In this document: one piece after another, positions 1 through 8,576 of the stretch
Layout: every line of letters begins with the position of its first letter
Numbering within the stretch: the first letter of the stretch is position 1
Virus record (IMG/VR): IMGVR_UViG_3300022921_000133
Coordinates: 1 to 21,230 of that record
Strand: one strand, 5' to 3'
Origin: a virus
DNA length: 21,230 bases
Program-made: the position numbers and the translations under genes
Notes under the pieces: generated by a model
The model's database searches: none
What the model saw: the letters and a program-made list of their open reading frames with translations, nothing else
What the model was told of the DNA's origin: nothing

Positions 1-935
1 CTACTTGTTTCTGTACCAGCTGCTAAGGATTTAATTTCAAAACTCTGCGCTCCAGCGTAGTTGCGTGTTTCAAGAAGAATACCGTGAGTTCCATCATCAT
101 GCAGCATCTTGATAGTAGAATCAAGTTCCCCAGTATCACCAGAGTTACCACTATCACCTCTAAGTATAAGAGTTGCCGTACCAGTTGATGTTGCTTGAAT
201 AGTTCCTACAACCTCTAGCTCTTGAGCTGGACTACTAGTTCCAATACCAACTTTACCACCATTTAACGCAAGGTGTAATTGATTGTCATCAGCATCATTA
301 CCACTGACACGAAGCATTACATTACCCTTAGTGTCATTTCCGTTGGCTGCGTCTACAATCTCAAACTGATTACCACCTTGAGCTACTTGCCAATAAACTG
401 CGTTTCCACCTTTATATAATGTTGCTCTTGTTCCGTGAGCGTCTATTAATTTTTCTTTATCAGCTGTTTGACCGTTACCAGGTAGATATATTGTTTCGTT
501 AAATAATACAGCTTTTTGAAAAGCAGCTGTACCATTAGTAGCAACCTCAAGGACATTAGTAGTTCCTAAAGCAGAAGAAGCAGCAAGTATAAATTTATCA
601 GAGTCTGAGTTGTCAATACCCATCGTAAACGATTGGGTACTAATCTTAAACTGCATACTGGCATCACCAGTGTTACCGTCTTCAATTAGAATCTTAGGAG
701 TGGTAGTCTGGTAGTCAAAAACGTGTAGACGAGCGTCAGGAGAAATAGCTGTTTGATACGTACCAATACGTACATCACTGTTTCTATAAATATCTGAACT
801 CGTAGTAGTCCACAGCGTAGTGCTATAATCGGTTCCAGCTACCGCAGCTGCTAAGTTTCCATTTGAATCAACCTTTAAAATAGAGCCAGCGGTAATGTCT
901 GGAATGTTTAATCCGCTTAATAACTTTATTGCCAT
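1..935 (-). CDS. Fibre-like virion structural protein, 3' end beyond window
   Basis: The leftward frame opens with ATG at 935 and stays open to the window edge, giving about 311 residues with the C-terminus missing. The N-terminus (MAIKLLSGLNIPDITAGSIL) is followed by a low-complexity beta-rich body full of S, T, G, D and N. Around residues 225-245 there is a GIGTSSPAQELEVVGTI segment, a motif common in tail-fibre or fibre-shaft proteins of marine phages and in adhesin-like repeats. No signal peptide or membrane segment is seen. It lies downstream of a terminator, so it may have its own promoter, but I see no exact TAnnTTTG element before it. The role as a fibre or other surface appendage subunit is inferred from composition, motif and neighbours; the exact virion position is unknown. 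Confidence 0.7.
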   Translation of the reverse strand, partial: MAIKLLSGLNIPDITAGSILKVDSNGNLAAAVAGTDYSTTLWTTTSSDIYRNSDVRIGTYQTAISPDARLHVFDYQTTTPKILIEDGNTGDASMQFKISTQSFTMGIDNSDSDKFILAASSALGTTNVLEVATNGTAAFQKAVLFNETIYLPGNGQTADKEKLIDAHGTRATLYKGGNAVYWQVAQGGNQFEIVDAANGNDTKGNVMLRVSGNDADDNQLHLALNGGKVGIGTSSPAQELEVVGTIQATSTGTATLILRGDSGNSGDTGELDSTIKMLHDDGTHGILLETRNYAGAQSFEIKSLAAGTETS

Positions 936-968
936 AATATGATAGTCTAGACTAGTAGCAAAAATACA

Positions 969-996
969 AAAAAAAGAGGGGCGCTAAGCCCCTCCT
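969..996 (-). terminator. Rho-independent terminator after the 445-residue fibre gene
   Basis: Read leftwards, a 7-bp stem GAGGGGC/GCCCCTC with a 5-base loop is followed directly by a run of eight T. It sits about 20 bases beyond the stop codon of the leftward fibre gene and is the cleanest intrinsic terminator in the window. It separates that gene from the truncated fibre gene downstream. Confidence 0.8.
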
Positions 997-1016
997 TATA
1001 TCAGAGTATTAGAGTA

Positions 1017-2354
1017 TTATCCTCCAATCTGTCCTCCGCCACCGCCTTGGATGTTACCGTCATCACCGTGGCTCTGGAATCTTGTTGCTTGCAAAGACAA
1101 GTAGTAGTCTCCGTCAGTAACAGAATCAGCAAAAATTACTTGTACTGCATTATCTGAACTACGCTTAATCTCCACCATAACACTAATAAAATCTGTGCTG
1201 TCGTAAACTTCACACATTACAAACTTAGTACCCATTTGGTGTTCTACAGTGTAAGTGTTTCCAGACTTAGTTACCCATACAGCTCCAGTAGCTTGTGTAC
1301 CACTAGAAGCCTCTAGAGCTACAGTCATGTTAGATACACCTAATGCATCACGTACATCTGCAAGAGGCATCTTTTTAACCTCACCTGCATCGTTTGTATC
1401 GTCATTCTGGATAAGGAATGCCCCAACACCAGAGCTAACAGAAGGAATATCGCTAATCTTTAACTGACCGCTAAGCTCCCATTGACCATTAGTCTCGTGG
1501 TAAACAAATGTTTTGTTACCTGCTAAACCACGGTCAATCTCAATACCAGAAGTAACAGATGTAATACCTGTTCCAGTTTCACCACTGTTAAGTACAATTA
1601 CGTTATCCGTAATTGCCGTGTTTGTGGTTTCAATGCTCGTTAATGAACCCTGTACTGTTAAGTCACCACTTACAATTAAGTCGTCATCAATTGTAACTGC
1701 ATTAGTACTAGGATTCTGTGTAATTACAGTATCAACAAACTGACCGTTTGTATCATCCCACATTACAATGGTATCGTCACTCAAAGACGAAGCACCTTTA
1801 ACAGCAACAGCATCAGTACCTACGGTAATACCAGTTCCAGCTCCAACTGCAAGAGTAGAAGAACTACCTAGTGAAGTAGCAGAAGAACCACCAGTCAAAC
1901 CGTTACCACCAACTACTTGGAAGGTAGAGTTTGCAAGAGATGCGTTAGGAATAGAAGCAAGCTTAAGAGTTGTTCCATCAATGGTAATACCAGTAGTTGC
2001 ATTTGGATACAAGTACGCAGAGCTTGCTCCACTTGCATCGTAGAAGAAAATACCATCAGCATTTTCTGCACTAATTGCAGCAAGGTTTTCAAGTCCTAGG
2101 TGAGAAAGAGATACCGTAGCATCACCACCAGAACCATCAGACACCGCAATACCAGTACCTGCTGAAATAGAACGAACATCACCAGTTACGTCCAACCATG
2201 CAGAACCATTGTATACATAGAGCTTGTCATCTCCAGTATTCCAATAGATTTGACCTTCAGATGCGTTCTGAGGGTCAGAGCTCAATGGATGAATGACAGC
2301 CTTCTGAAGCTGTAATCCCCCTAAGTCAATATGACTTTTAAAAACTAATGCCAT
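1017..2354 (-). CDS. Tail-fibre-like structural protein (445 aa)
   Basis: The 445-residue protein is rich in G, S, T, D and V and reads as a beta-structured phage fibre. The N-terminus contains GQIYWNTGDDKLYVYNGSAW (around residues 34-54), a segment typical of phage fibre and adhesin proteins. The middle carries repeated GTGI and DDTIVMWDD-type segments and a DLIVSGDLTVQGSLTSIETT stretch (around 226-246) typical of marine phage fibre shafts. A C-terminal domain (around 345-430) contains YTVEHQMGTKFVMCEVYDS, resembling the domain in the neighbouring 105-residue protein. It ends in a glycine-rich tail, GGGGGQIGG. The ATG start is preceded by an A/T-rich leader without Shine-Dalgarno. It follows the 105-residue gene by 11 bases and ends at a strong terminator. 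Receptor binding or a tail appendage is inferred, not shown. Confidence 0.75.
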   Translation of the reverse strand: MALVFKSHIDLGGLQLQKAVIHPLSSDPQNASEGQIYWNTGDDKLYVYNGSAWLDVTGDVRSISAGTGIAVSDGSGGDATVSLSHLGLENLAAISAENADGIFFYDASGASSAYLYPNATTGITIDGTTLKLASIPNASLANSTFQVVGGNGLTGGSSATSLGSSSTLAVGAGTGITVGTDAVAVKGASSLSDDTIVMWDDTNGQFVDTVITQNPSTNAVTIDDDLIVSGDLTVQGSLTSIETTNTAITDNVIVLNSGETGTGITSVTSGIEIDRGLAGNKTFVYHETNGQWELSGQLKISDIPSVSSGVGAFLIQNDDTNDAGEVKKMPLADVRDALGVSNMTVALEASSGTQATGAVWVTKSGNTYTVEHQMGTKFVMCEVYDSTDFISVMVEIKRSSDNAVQVIFADSVTDGDYYLSLQATRFQSHGDDGNIQGGGGGQIGG

Positions 2355-2365
2355 AATTTATTTTT

Positions 2366-2683
2366 TTAGTTTAGATAGGCTTTACCGCTTGTTGAGGCTA
2401 CAAAACGGATTTCTAGGTTATTTTTATCTATGTACTCCACCTCAGCGTACAATACGTTATCTCCACTGTCTACAATAGTGACAGATGGATATTTATTCAT
2501 GTTATGCTCAACAGCCCATACTTTTGATAGCATATCCTGTCTATGCGTGTAATGTGCATCGGCCGCAGCCTTAGCAATACTTACATTTATTGAAGGCTGT
2601 TGTATAGCGACAGAACTCGTTGTAGTAGATATACCACTAACATTAAAAGTTCCTCCGCTGCTATTTACTTCTACGTTACTCAC
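2366..2683 (-). CDS. Small tail-tip-like beta protein (105 aa)
   Basis: This 105-residue protein starts with GTG inside the end of the upstream gene; the 8-base overlap GTGAGTAA gives start and stop together. The N-terminal 40 residues are S/T/V-rich. The C-terminal half contains VWAVEHNMNKYPSVTIVDS and ends FVASTSGKAYLN. This W-x-V-x-H ... YPSV-x-V-x-DS ... G-x-AYLN pattern recurs in phage fibre-tip or baseplate-associated proteins. The C-terminus of the following 445-residue fibre carries a related pattern (TVEHQMGTKFV ... DGDYYLSL). A role in the tail tip or as a fibre-associated domain is inferred from that resemblance. No other ATG offers a better start. Confidence 0.65.
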   Translation of the reverse strand: MSNVEVNSSGGTFNVSGISTTTSSVAIQQPSINVSIAKAAADAHYTHRQDMLSKVWAVEHNMNKYPSVTIVDSGDNVLYAEVEYIDKNNLEIRFVASTSGKAYLN

Positions 2684-3035
2684 TTACGTCTTCGTTAATT
2701 TTAAACAATCCGTAAACCCAAGTTTTTACAACGCCACCAGCTGTAGACTGTAAGTCAAAGACATAAAGACCTCCAGATGTGTTTGCCATAACTGATGCCG
2801 AAGCGGTAATTTTTAATGTTCCGTTTTCGTCTCCTGCGTAAACAAAATCAGAATCAGCTATAATATCTCCAGACGATGTATCCGTTTCTTTAACGTCCAT
2901 TTTCCATGTATATCCAGTCAAGTCCATACCTGCACCAGTGTCGTCCGTGAACGTAAAGTCGAGCTCAAACGTATCACCCTTTCTGCAGGTAATATCAACT
3001 CTTGTAGCTGTATCTAGATTTATTGAGTTTGCCAT
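2676..3035 (-). CDS. Small beta-sandwich virion protein, baseplate/LtfC-like (119 aa)
   Basis: The protein has 119 residues and starts MANSINLDTATRVDITCRKG. The pattern CRKGDTFELDFTF ... DLTGYTWKMDVKE ... G-x-L-x-I resembles the small Ig/beta-sandwich domains of phage baseplate and tail proteins (BppU N-terminal or LtfC/p132/Gp6-like), which typically begin with a GDT-x-x-x-x-x-F strand and a DLTG turn. Family membership is my reading and has not been tested by profile search. It lies just after the portal gene and overlaps the next gene by 8 bases, so it is translated with the tail genes. A TACCTTTG -7 element ends five bases before its ATG, suggesting a separate, nearly leaderless transcript. 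Confidence 0.65.
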   Translation of the reverse strand: MANSINLDTATRVDITCRKGDTFELDFTFTDDTGAGMDLTGYTWKMDVKETDTSSGDIIADSDFVYAGDENGTLKITASASVMANTSGGLYVFDLQSTAGGVVKTWVYGLFKINEDVSE

Positions 3036-3039
3036 ATTG

Positions 3040-3066
3040 CAAAGGTACTAATTTACTGATTATCAA
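3040..3066 (-). promoter_or_regulatory. Putative Bacteroidota-type promoter before the 119-aa gene
   Basis: On the minus strand TACCTTTG (3047-3040) matches the -7 consensus TAnnTTTG. A TTG lies 16 bases upstream (3066-3064), just short of the 17-23 bases usual in flavobacteria. The ATG at 3035 is only 4 bases past the element, so any transcript would start at or within the start codon. This would be leaderless, or the match is coincidental. Confidence 0.4.
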
Positions 3067-5498
3067 GATGTTAGCATATCTAATAGATTGTCTCCATCGT
3101 TTTGCAATTCCTCTCGTTTTCCTTGACGTTGAGACAACAGCTTACTTTGCTCTACAGCTTGTTTTTTAACTCTATCATCTTTTGCCTTTTCTTTGCTTTC
3201 TTCCATTTCTTTTCTGAAAGCCATGTCTTGCTGCTTCATACCTGCGGTCATCTGAGTCTTTTGAGACTCAATCTGACCTTTAAGCTGGTATTCTAGTTGT
3301 AGAAGTTGAGCTTTTGCTTGTGCGTCTGCTTGAATCTCGGCAATCTTAGCTTGAGATTGCATTTGAATTTCTTGCATCTTGCCCTGTGCTGCTGCTTGAG
3401 CTGTTGCTTGATTCATCTGAGCTTGCATCTGAGAGTTCTGCTGAGCAATTTGCTGCTGCATTCTCATACGCTTCTTACGTCTAATAATAAGAAGTCTCTC
3501 TGCCTGGTCAACGTCTTTTAATTGACGTACAGCAATAGCGTCCTCTAAGTCAATCTCTTTTTGAGCCAGCGCAACTTGAATGTTTTGCTCTAGATATGAC
3601 TTTTCGGTATCGTCCATTTCTGTCTGAACTTTAACCCCAAAGTTGTACATAGGTAAGTCTCCAAATGAAGACAGTACTTCCATATTAGATTTACCGATTG
3701 CTCTTTCGTAAGCTTGAAACAATACAGATTTAATAGGTAGAATCTGAAGACATTTAACAATGTCCTCACAGACTCTGCTATACAAATAAATAGATGCGTT
3801 TGTGATGTCGTAGATAGCGTTATTACCAGCGGCAATAGCCTGCTGGCGCACACCTACCAACTGCTCTCCCTTAGGAGATGTTCCATCCATTACTTCGTTA
3901 ATACCTGTAGTATCACGGATAAGACGGAGATTATGGTTGTAGATACCAATAAGCTCATTGATATTCCTAATGCTATTGTCCAGAGAGCGAACTGGAGGGT
4001 TCTGGAATCCACCTTCTGGATTCTTTGAACGATAGTAGAATACACCTGTTTGTTCATAGATGTCTTGTATATCTAGTGGTTGTAGTTCTCCACCTTTTCC
4101 TAGTTGTACGTTCTCAAGTCCTTCAATATCTACAATCAAACCATCTGGCTTTGCCTTTGCAATAGCCTGCTGTAGCTTTAAGTGAGACAATTGTAATTGG
4201 TCAGCAAAACCAATTACAGAAGCAACCAAAGACTTAGGCATCATTCTGCGTAGGTTTGTGGCTACTACAGAGTAAGACAATCTTGCCTTGCTTAAGTCGT
4301 GAACGTTTTTAGGTATGTTACGCTTCTGTCCGTATCCAAACATATGGTCTGTACCTACAATGTAACTACCTCCAAAAACAGTTTGGATACTCATATTTAC
4401 AGGCTTTCTTTCGTAAACAGACTCTTTTGGAGGTGTATACTCAAATCCTTTGTAGTAGAAGTTTGAGTTTCCGAACTTAGAACCTTTCTCTTCAAACATC
4501 ATGTCGTCTACAGACATGAACTCAAAGTCCATAATCTCTATGATAAATTCATCATATCCGTAAGTTGTACGGTCTAATGTTTCATCGTAGTATTTGTAGC
4601 TTAATTTGTCTGCACGGTTCTGGTATTTGTTCTTGACAGTGTTTGCAATTTTTTGGTATTGCTCTTCTGTAAGCTCATCGCCAGCAATACGCTTAAGCTC
4701 TGATATACTAATCTTCTTGACGTGTCCTGCGTATATAAGGTCGCTAAATGTAGGGTCTTCGGTGTAGCTATGGAAGAAGTATGCTGGGTCGATGTATTCT
4801 TCTGTGATTCCATAGTTGGGGTCGTTGTTTCTTTTAACAACAGCCATACCACAGGTAACTAGGTCATTGACTGCTCTACGATAAACACGCTGGTCAAAGT
4901 CGTTCCACTCTAAAGTAATGTTTGTACCAACTTGAGCAGCAATTTCTGCTGCAGTCTTGATGTTGGTATCCATGAAGATTTCTGCTTCCTCTGGAGTTTC
5001 TGGAATTTGGTTTAAATCTGTTTTTACGTCTACACCTTGTTCTGCAAGCTGAGTAAGAAGTTCTCTATTCTTAACCTCAAACATTTTTTTAGCACGCAAT
5101 TCATCTTTCTCAGACTGAGATAGAGGGTCAACAGCTTTAATGTTTGGATATGGTTTTCTAGATAGAATATTGTTTACTACAATCTTGACAAACTTAGGAA
5201 CGATAGGGACTGGAGACCAGTCAAGGTTCAGTAACGTACCGTCCCCATTGTTTGGGTCAAGTGAGTTTAGAATCTGTTTATATATGGATGTATCTTGAGT
5301 ACCGTTGGCATAATCACGGTTTGTCTCAAAGTCTTTTAATCTTCTTCTGAATAAGCTTCTCTCATCATCGGAGTGACCCCATTGCTTCTCAATAGCTTTT
5401 GCATACTTCAAGCCATACCCCTTGGATATCTTCTTGGAATAGTGTGCAAATGGGTCTGGGAAATTACCATATTTCCCCTGGTCGTTGTTATTGTACAT
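3063..5498 (-). CDS. Portal protein (about 811 aa)
   Basis: The portal forms the dodecameric ring at the head vertex through which DNA passes. Evidence is the position immediately after the terminase large subunit, the length, and internal segments typical of large phage portals: PVPIVPKFVKIVVNNILSRK near the start, FADQLQLSHLKLQQAIAKAK in the middle, then a NELIGIYNHNLRLIRDTTGI region. The last 140 residues (about 670-800) form a Gln/Ala/Lys-rich coiled coil (QQQIAQQNSQMQAQMNQAT and following), as in portals with long C-terminal extensions. I place the start at the ATG at 5498. An in-frame TTG at 5525 would add nine residues but lies inside a TATCTTTG promoter element. No frameshift is seen. 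Confidence in the function is good though no profile was run. Confidence 0.85.
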   Translation of the reverse strand: MYNNNDQGKYGNFPDPFAHYSKKISKGYGLKYAKAIEKQWGHSDDERSLFRRRLKDFETNRDYANGTQDTSIYKQILNSLDPNNGDGTLLNLDWSPVPIVPKFVKIVVNNILSRKPYPNIKAVDPLSQSEKDELRAKKMFEVKNRELLTQLAEQGVDVKTDLNQIPETPEEAEIFMDTNIKTAAEIAAQVGTNITLEWNDFDQRVYRRAVNDLVTCGMAVVKRNNDPNYGITEEYIDPAYFFHSYTEDPTFSDLIYAGHVKKISISELKRIAGDELTEEQYQKIANTVKNKYQNRADKLSYKYYDETLDRTTYGYDEFIIEIMDFEFMSVDDMMFEEKGSKFGNSNFYYKGFEYTPPKESVYERKPVNMSIQTVFGGSYIVGTDHMFGYGQKRNIPKNVHDLSKARLSYSVVATNLRRMMPKSLVASVIGFADQLQLSHLKLQQAIAKAKPDGLIVDIEGLENVQLGKGGELQPLDIQDIYEQTGVFYYRSKNPEGGFQNPPVRSLDNSIRNINELIGIYNHNLRLIRDTTGINEVMDGTSPKGEQLVGVRQQAIAAGNNAIYDITNASIYLYSRVCEDIVKCLQILPIKSVLFQAYERAIGKSNMEVLSSFGDLPMYNFGVKVQTEMDDTEKSYLEQNIQVALAQKEIDLEDAIAVRQLKDVDQAERLLIIRRKKRMRMQQQIAQQNSQMQAQMNQATAQAAAQGKMQEIQMQSQAKIAEIQADAQAKAQLLQLEYQLKGQIESQKTQMTAGMKQQDMAFRKEMEESKEKAKDDRVKKQAVEQSKLLSQRQGKREELQNDGDNLLDMLTS

Positions 5499-5522
5499 AG
5501 CGTTTCGCAGAATACTTCCTCG

Positions 5523-5530
5523 CAAAGATA
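5523..5530 (-). promoter_or_regulatory. Putative -7 element TATCTTTG before the portal gene
   Basis: TATCTTTG on the minus strand matches the Bacteroidota -7 consensus exactly and lies 24 bases before the preferred portal ATG. No clear TTG is found 17-23 bases upstream, so the -33 part is weak. If active it gives a portal-specific transcript and rules out the upstream TTG as a start codon. Confidence 0.45.
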
Positions 5531-5550
5531 CAAAATTAAAGTACTGCGAA

Positions 5551-7680
5551 TCAGCGTCTTATCTCTGTCTTATAACGTCTAAAAAACCTCTTATCATCAA
5601 ATGAAGATTGGGGTTTTTCTTCTTTGAATTTCTGGGCTGCAAGAAGCGCTAGGCCTGAAGAAATAGTAAGGTCAAACTTGGTACGATTATCGATTTTATA
5701 CCCAATCCAGTCTTCCAACGTTCTACTGAAATACATCTTGCCAAATTCGCCAGTTTCATTGTTTATTCCTACGTGTTCTTCAACAAAAGCTTCAATAGCG
5801 TGGGCATGAGCCTGTATTACGTCTTGTGAGTTAGATGGTATCCCCCTAGTCTTGGTATTTACAGCGCTATTTGCTGTTTTAAGATGCTCTGGACGCTTCA
5901 TCACGTACTCTTCGTAACCCCTTGACTCAAAATACCTTACGATTCCATACTTGTTGTTCTCTATAAGCAGTGGATAGCCATAGAAAACAGCCGCCATTAG
6001 AACATCTTCGTAAAAAATCCTTGCAAGAGGTGGGCGAGACGCATACTCAGCGACAAACATATTTGCAGGTGCTGCCATATTAAACTTGTTATATAAATGA
6101 CAAGCGCCCTTAGAGCCCCTATTATCAGTCGTTGAATCCAAATCATAACTATCGACACCTCCTACGCCTATATGGTCATTGGCTGGGTGTTTTTTACTGT
6201 ATTTAACTATGTATTTATTACGCATTTCTGGTTTTGGCATCCATGCAATGTGCCATCTCCCATTTTTATCTGGGCTGAACACAACTTCAGTGTCTTGAAC
6301 GCCATTTTTCCATGAAAAGTTGCCCTGCACAACAGGATTTGGGAACAATTCCCTGTTAAATTCTACCTGCTCGTATATTTTACCAATATTGAAGGTAGAA
6401 CCTTCTATAGAATCACGCATGGCTTCATCTACAGTGAACGGAAACTGACGTATAAATTCATTCAGTTCCCTAGCATCGTGTTTCAATGCATCTCTTTCGT
6501 TTTTTAGATAGGTCTTCGCCCCAATCTCAACAAAATCACCATCAATCGTTTCCACTGGCGCTTCAGGATTCTCAACAATAGCGTTTCCATACTTGTCGAA
6601 GAAACCTTCAAGCGCTTCGTATGCAGGAATAAAAAGTCTATATAGTCCTGTCTTTGTCCTTCCATTGGCATTTCTATCATTTGGGTCAGAATCTCTCCAC
6701 AACTCTTTGTATTGATTACCACCCTTATCCATTGGGTTTACAGTAGAACCAACAAGAGCCTTACCAATAATCTTACGACCTACAATGAGACAAGTGCGCT
6801 CAATACGCCAAGCCTCTCGGATATCCGTGGGACGTTCCCATTTACCAGCTTCATCAAGATACATAAGATGAAGCTTCTCACCATCGTATGCGTTGTTGGT
6901 GGTGTTCTTCCAGTTAATAATTGTATTAAGAGCCTCTCCTTTGTTTGAGGTCTTGTTCTTCTTAGTGATTCGCTTACTAGGCTCACGGAAAGCGAGCTCC
7001 ATGCGAGGGTTAGTAGTACCGTCCTGGATGGGCTTGAAAAAGAATGGGTATGACTTGAACATAGGAACCACCTTCTTCATGAAGATGTTTTCCTGTGCAT
7101 CCTTACCAGTCTTTGATTGTATACCGAGTAGTTTATCTTTTACTTGAGTACCCTCGTCAACTAGGATGGCAGCGGACATATTGGTGTATCCAGAACGTCT
7201 ACACTTAGTATACATCTGACCAATCGAGCGTGGGTCAGACTCACAAGCGGCAAAGTGAATAAACAGCCTTCTCTGGAACTCAAGATAGTCGGCATATCCG
7301 ATATCCATCTTGCTCCATTGTAGCATCATATAGTGTCTCCCTGTAATGTAGATGCGGTCACCATTATTGAAAAACCAAACACCCTCACGCCTGCGTTTAA
7401 ACTCCTGTTCGATATATGGAGAAAAGCGTTTCTTGAAATCGGAAGGCATTTCGTACCACTCATCCATAGAGCGAATCCTCTGCAGTTCTGATGGCACAGG
7501 AAGTCTTTTCCACACTTGCATATCCAGCTCACTTCCATAGTTGAGGATTTCTTTGTCTGCTGGAGCTTTGGGAAGCTGAATATCAAGCCCACCGAGCTGT
7601 ATGATTTCGCCAGCCGTATCGTTGGGACATATGTTGATAACATAGTCATCGTACCCTTCAACTTTTTTAAGTCCTGCCAT
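5551..7680 (-). CDS. terL: Terminase large subunit (709 aa)
   Basis: TerL is the DNA-packaging motor: an N-terminal ATPase translocates DNA into the procapsid and a C-terminal RNase H-like nuclease cuts the concatemer. Visible motifs are an atypical Walker A at residues 160-166 (CRRSGYT, with Y where Lys is usual), Walker B at 271-277 (HLMYLDE), a coupling motif at 311-316 (GSTVNP), and nuclease acidic residues in GGVDSYD (D510), LLIENN (E574) and KFDLTISSGL (D670). The length is at the long end for the family. The gene lies between a small helical protein (possible TerS) and the portal, the classical packaging order. The ATG at 7680 has an AATAAAATAAAATGGA leader without Shine-Dalgarno. The gene is intact. 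Confidence 0.92.
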   Translation of the reverse strand: MAGLKKVEGYDDYVINICPNDTAGEIIQLGGLDIQLPKAPADKEILNYGSELDMQVWKRLPVPSELQRIRSMDEWYEMPSDFKKRFSPYIEQEFKRRREGVWFFNNGDRIYITGRHYMMLQWSKMDIGYADYLEFQRRLFIHFAACESDPRSIGQMYTKCRRSGYTNMSAAILVDEGTQVKDKLLGIQSKTGKDAQENIFMKKVVPMFKSYPFFFKPIQDGTTNPRMELAFREPSKRITKKNKTSNKGEALNTIINWKNTTNNAYDGEKLHLMYLDEAGKWERPTDIREAWRIERTCLIVGRKIIGKALVGSTVNPMDKGGNQYKELWRDSDPNDRNANGRTKTGLYRLFIPAYEALEGFFDKYGNAIVENPEAPVETIDGDFVEIGAKTYLKNERDALKHDARELNEFIRQFPFTVDEAMRDSIEGSTFNIGKIYEQVEFNRELFPNPVVQGNFSWKNGVQDTEVVFSPDKNGRWHIAWMPKPEMRNKYIVKYSKKHPANDHIGVGGVDSYDLDSTTDNRGSKGACHLYNKFNMAAPANMFVAEYASRPPLARIFYEDVLMAAVFYGYPLLIENNKYGIVRYFESRGYEEYVMKRPEHLKTANSAVNTKTRGIPSNSQDVIQAHAHAIEAFVEEHVGINNETGEFGKMYFSRTLEDWIGYKIDNRTKFDLTISSGLALLAAQKFKEEKPQSSFDDKRFFRRYKTEIRR

Positions 7681-7716
7681 TCCATTTTATTTTATTCCCA
7701 ATAAAGAAACCTCCAC

Positions 7717-8013
7717 TTACTTTGAGAATCGCTCTGCGAATCCTCCAGAGTAGTCTTGCTCTTCTTCAAATCCTCCTGTTTCTTTAAGTTCTCTAACCAT
7801 TTGTTCGAGTCGCTGATATTCGATAAGGAGTTCTTTTGCATCTGTAGCTGTTTGTTTTATACTTTGTAATTCAGCCTTGCGCTGGGAGCCAGACAGCTCT
7901 CCATCGACAGGCTTTCTAATCTCATCAATCATATTGTTGATGGCAATCTCCATAGAGGCCAACAGCCTTGTTGACGCTTCTACTGTGTTAAAGCTACTCT
8001 TCTTCCTTGACAT
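7717..8013 (-). CDS. Small helical protein, possible terminase small subunit (98 aa)
   Basis: The protein has 98 residues, is predicted almost entirely helical, and is charged at both ends. The middle (MEIAINNMIDEIRKPVDG, then residues 45-85 with IEYQRLEQMVRELKETGG) looks like a coiled-coil hairpin. Lying directly before terL is the usual place for the terminase small subunit, and its size and helical character would be compatible. I see no obvious helix-turn-helix, so this is a positional guess. It overlaps the co-chaperonin gene by 20 bases. Alternatives are a scaffold-like or head-assembly accessory protein. Confidence 0.6.
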   Translation of the reverse strand: MSRKKSSFNTVEASTRLLASMEIAINNMIDEIRKPVDGELSGSQRKAELQSIKQTATDAKELLIEYQRLEQMVRELKETGGFEEEQDYSGGFAERFSK

Positions 8014-8575
8014 AGACCAGCTCTGTTGTTCTCATACGGTAGACTTTAGTACCGTCAAGAAGTTCCATTTCGTATTGCGAATTTTTTCTGTAACCCACCA
8101 TATCACCAGGCTTCGTTCCAATCCATTCTGAATCTCTGGGTATAGCGAGTAGTTCTCCCTCCAGTTTAGGTTCTTTTTTGATTTCAAGAATGAGGCCAGA
8201 AGCAGTTGTTGTCTCTTCCTCCTCATCTGGGGGTAGAACGAAACACCAATCCCCAAGCATAGTAATATCACCAGCTTCGTCTTCGATTGCGATAGCATGG
8301 TTTCCATATCCACCTTCTGGGTCGTAGTTAACAAGGTATAAGTTATCACCGATATCATACATTTGCTCCATCACAACGTGGTGGTGGAAATACAATACTT
8401 GCCCTACGTATGGGGCATCTTTAAATCCTACAGGAGCAGCCACTATGTGGCCGTAATTAAATCTATGTTCGAACTCGTTGAACTTGGAAACAAGTTCCAG
8501 TTCAATTCCACCTACCTTTATTTTATCTTTAAATTTTTGTGGTAGCTGGACAATGAATTGACGTAAGGGTCTCAT
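7994..8575 (-). CDS. GroES-like co-chaperonin with two Cpn10-type domains (193 aa)
   Basis: It likely caps host GroEL to fold virion proteins, as T4 gp31 does. The C-terminal half (about 110-193) fits Cpn10: TTASGLILEIKKEPKLEGEL ... GDMVGYRKNSQYEMELLDGT ... MRTTELVYV, i.e. a mobile-loop-like segment ending in GLI, a G-x-L/V turn, a GD-x-V strand and a terminal strand. The N-terminal half (about 1-110) has a second, more diverged copy: QKFKDKIKVGGIELELVSKF ... GHIVAAPVG ... VGQVLYFHHHVV ... GDWCFVLPPDEE. The start is the ATG at 8575; an in-frame TTG nine bases upstream lies inside the end of the previous gene. The single-base gap to the upstream stop suggests translational coupling. Family assignment is by motif reading only. 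Confidence 0.75.
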   Translation of the reverse strand: MRPLRQFIVQLPQKFKDKIKVGGIELELVSKFNEFEHRFNYGHIVAAPVGFKDAPYVGQVLYFHHHVVMEQMYDIGDNLYLVNYDPEGGYGNHAIAIEDEAGDITMLGDWCFVLPPDEEEETTTASGLILEIKKEPKLEGELLAIPRDSEWIGTKPGDMVGYRKNSQYEMELLDGTKVYRMRTTELVYVKEEE

Positions 8576-8576
8576 A

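Noticed and set aside
959-968. TATTTTTTG before the truncated fibre gene as a -7 element
   Set aside because: It has one base too many between TA and TTTG to match TAnnTTTG.
3102-3521. Leucine-rich rightward frames opposite the portal coiled coil
   Set aside because: They are antisense shadows of Gln/Lys-rich codons, without initiation context.
5499-5525. TTG start for the portal giving nine extra residues
   Set aside because: The TTG is part of the TATCTTTG -7 element, and a good ATG follows at 5498.
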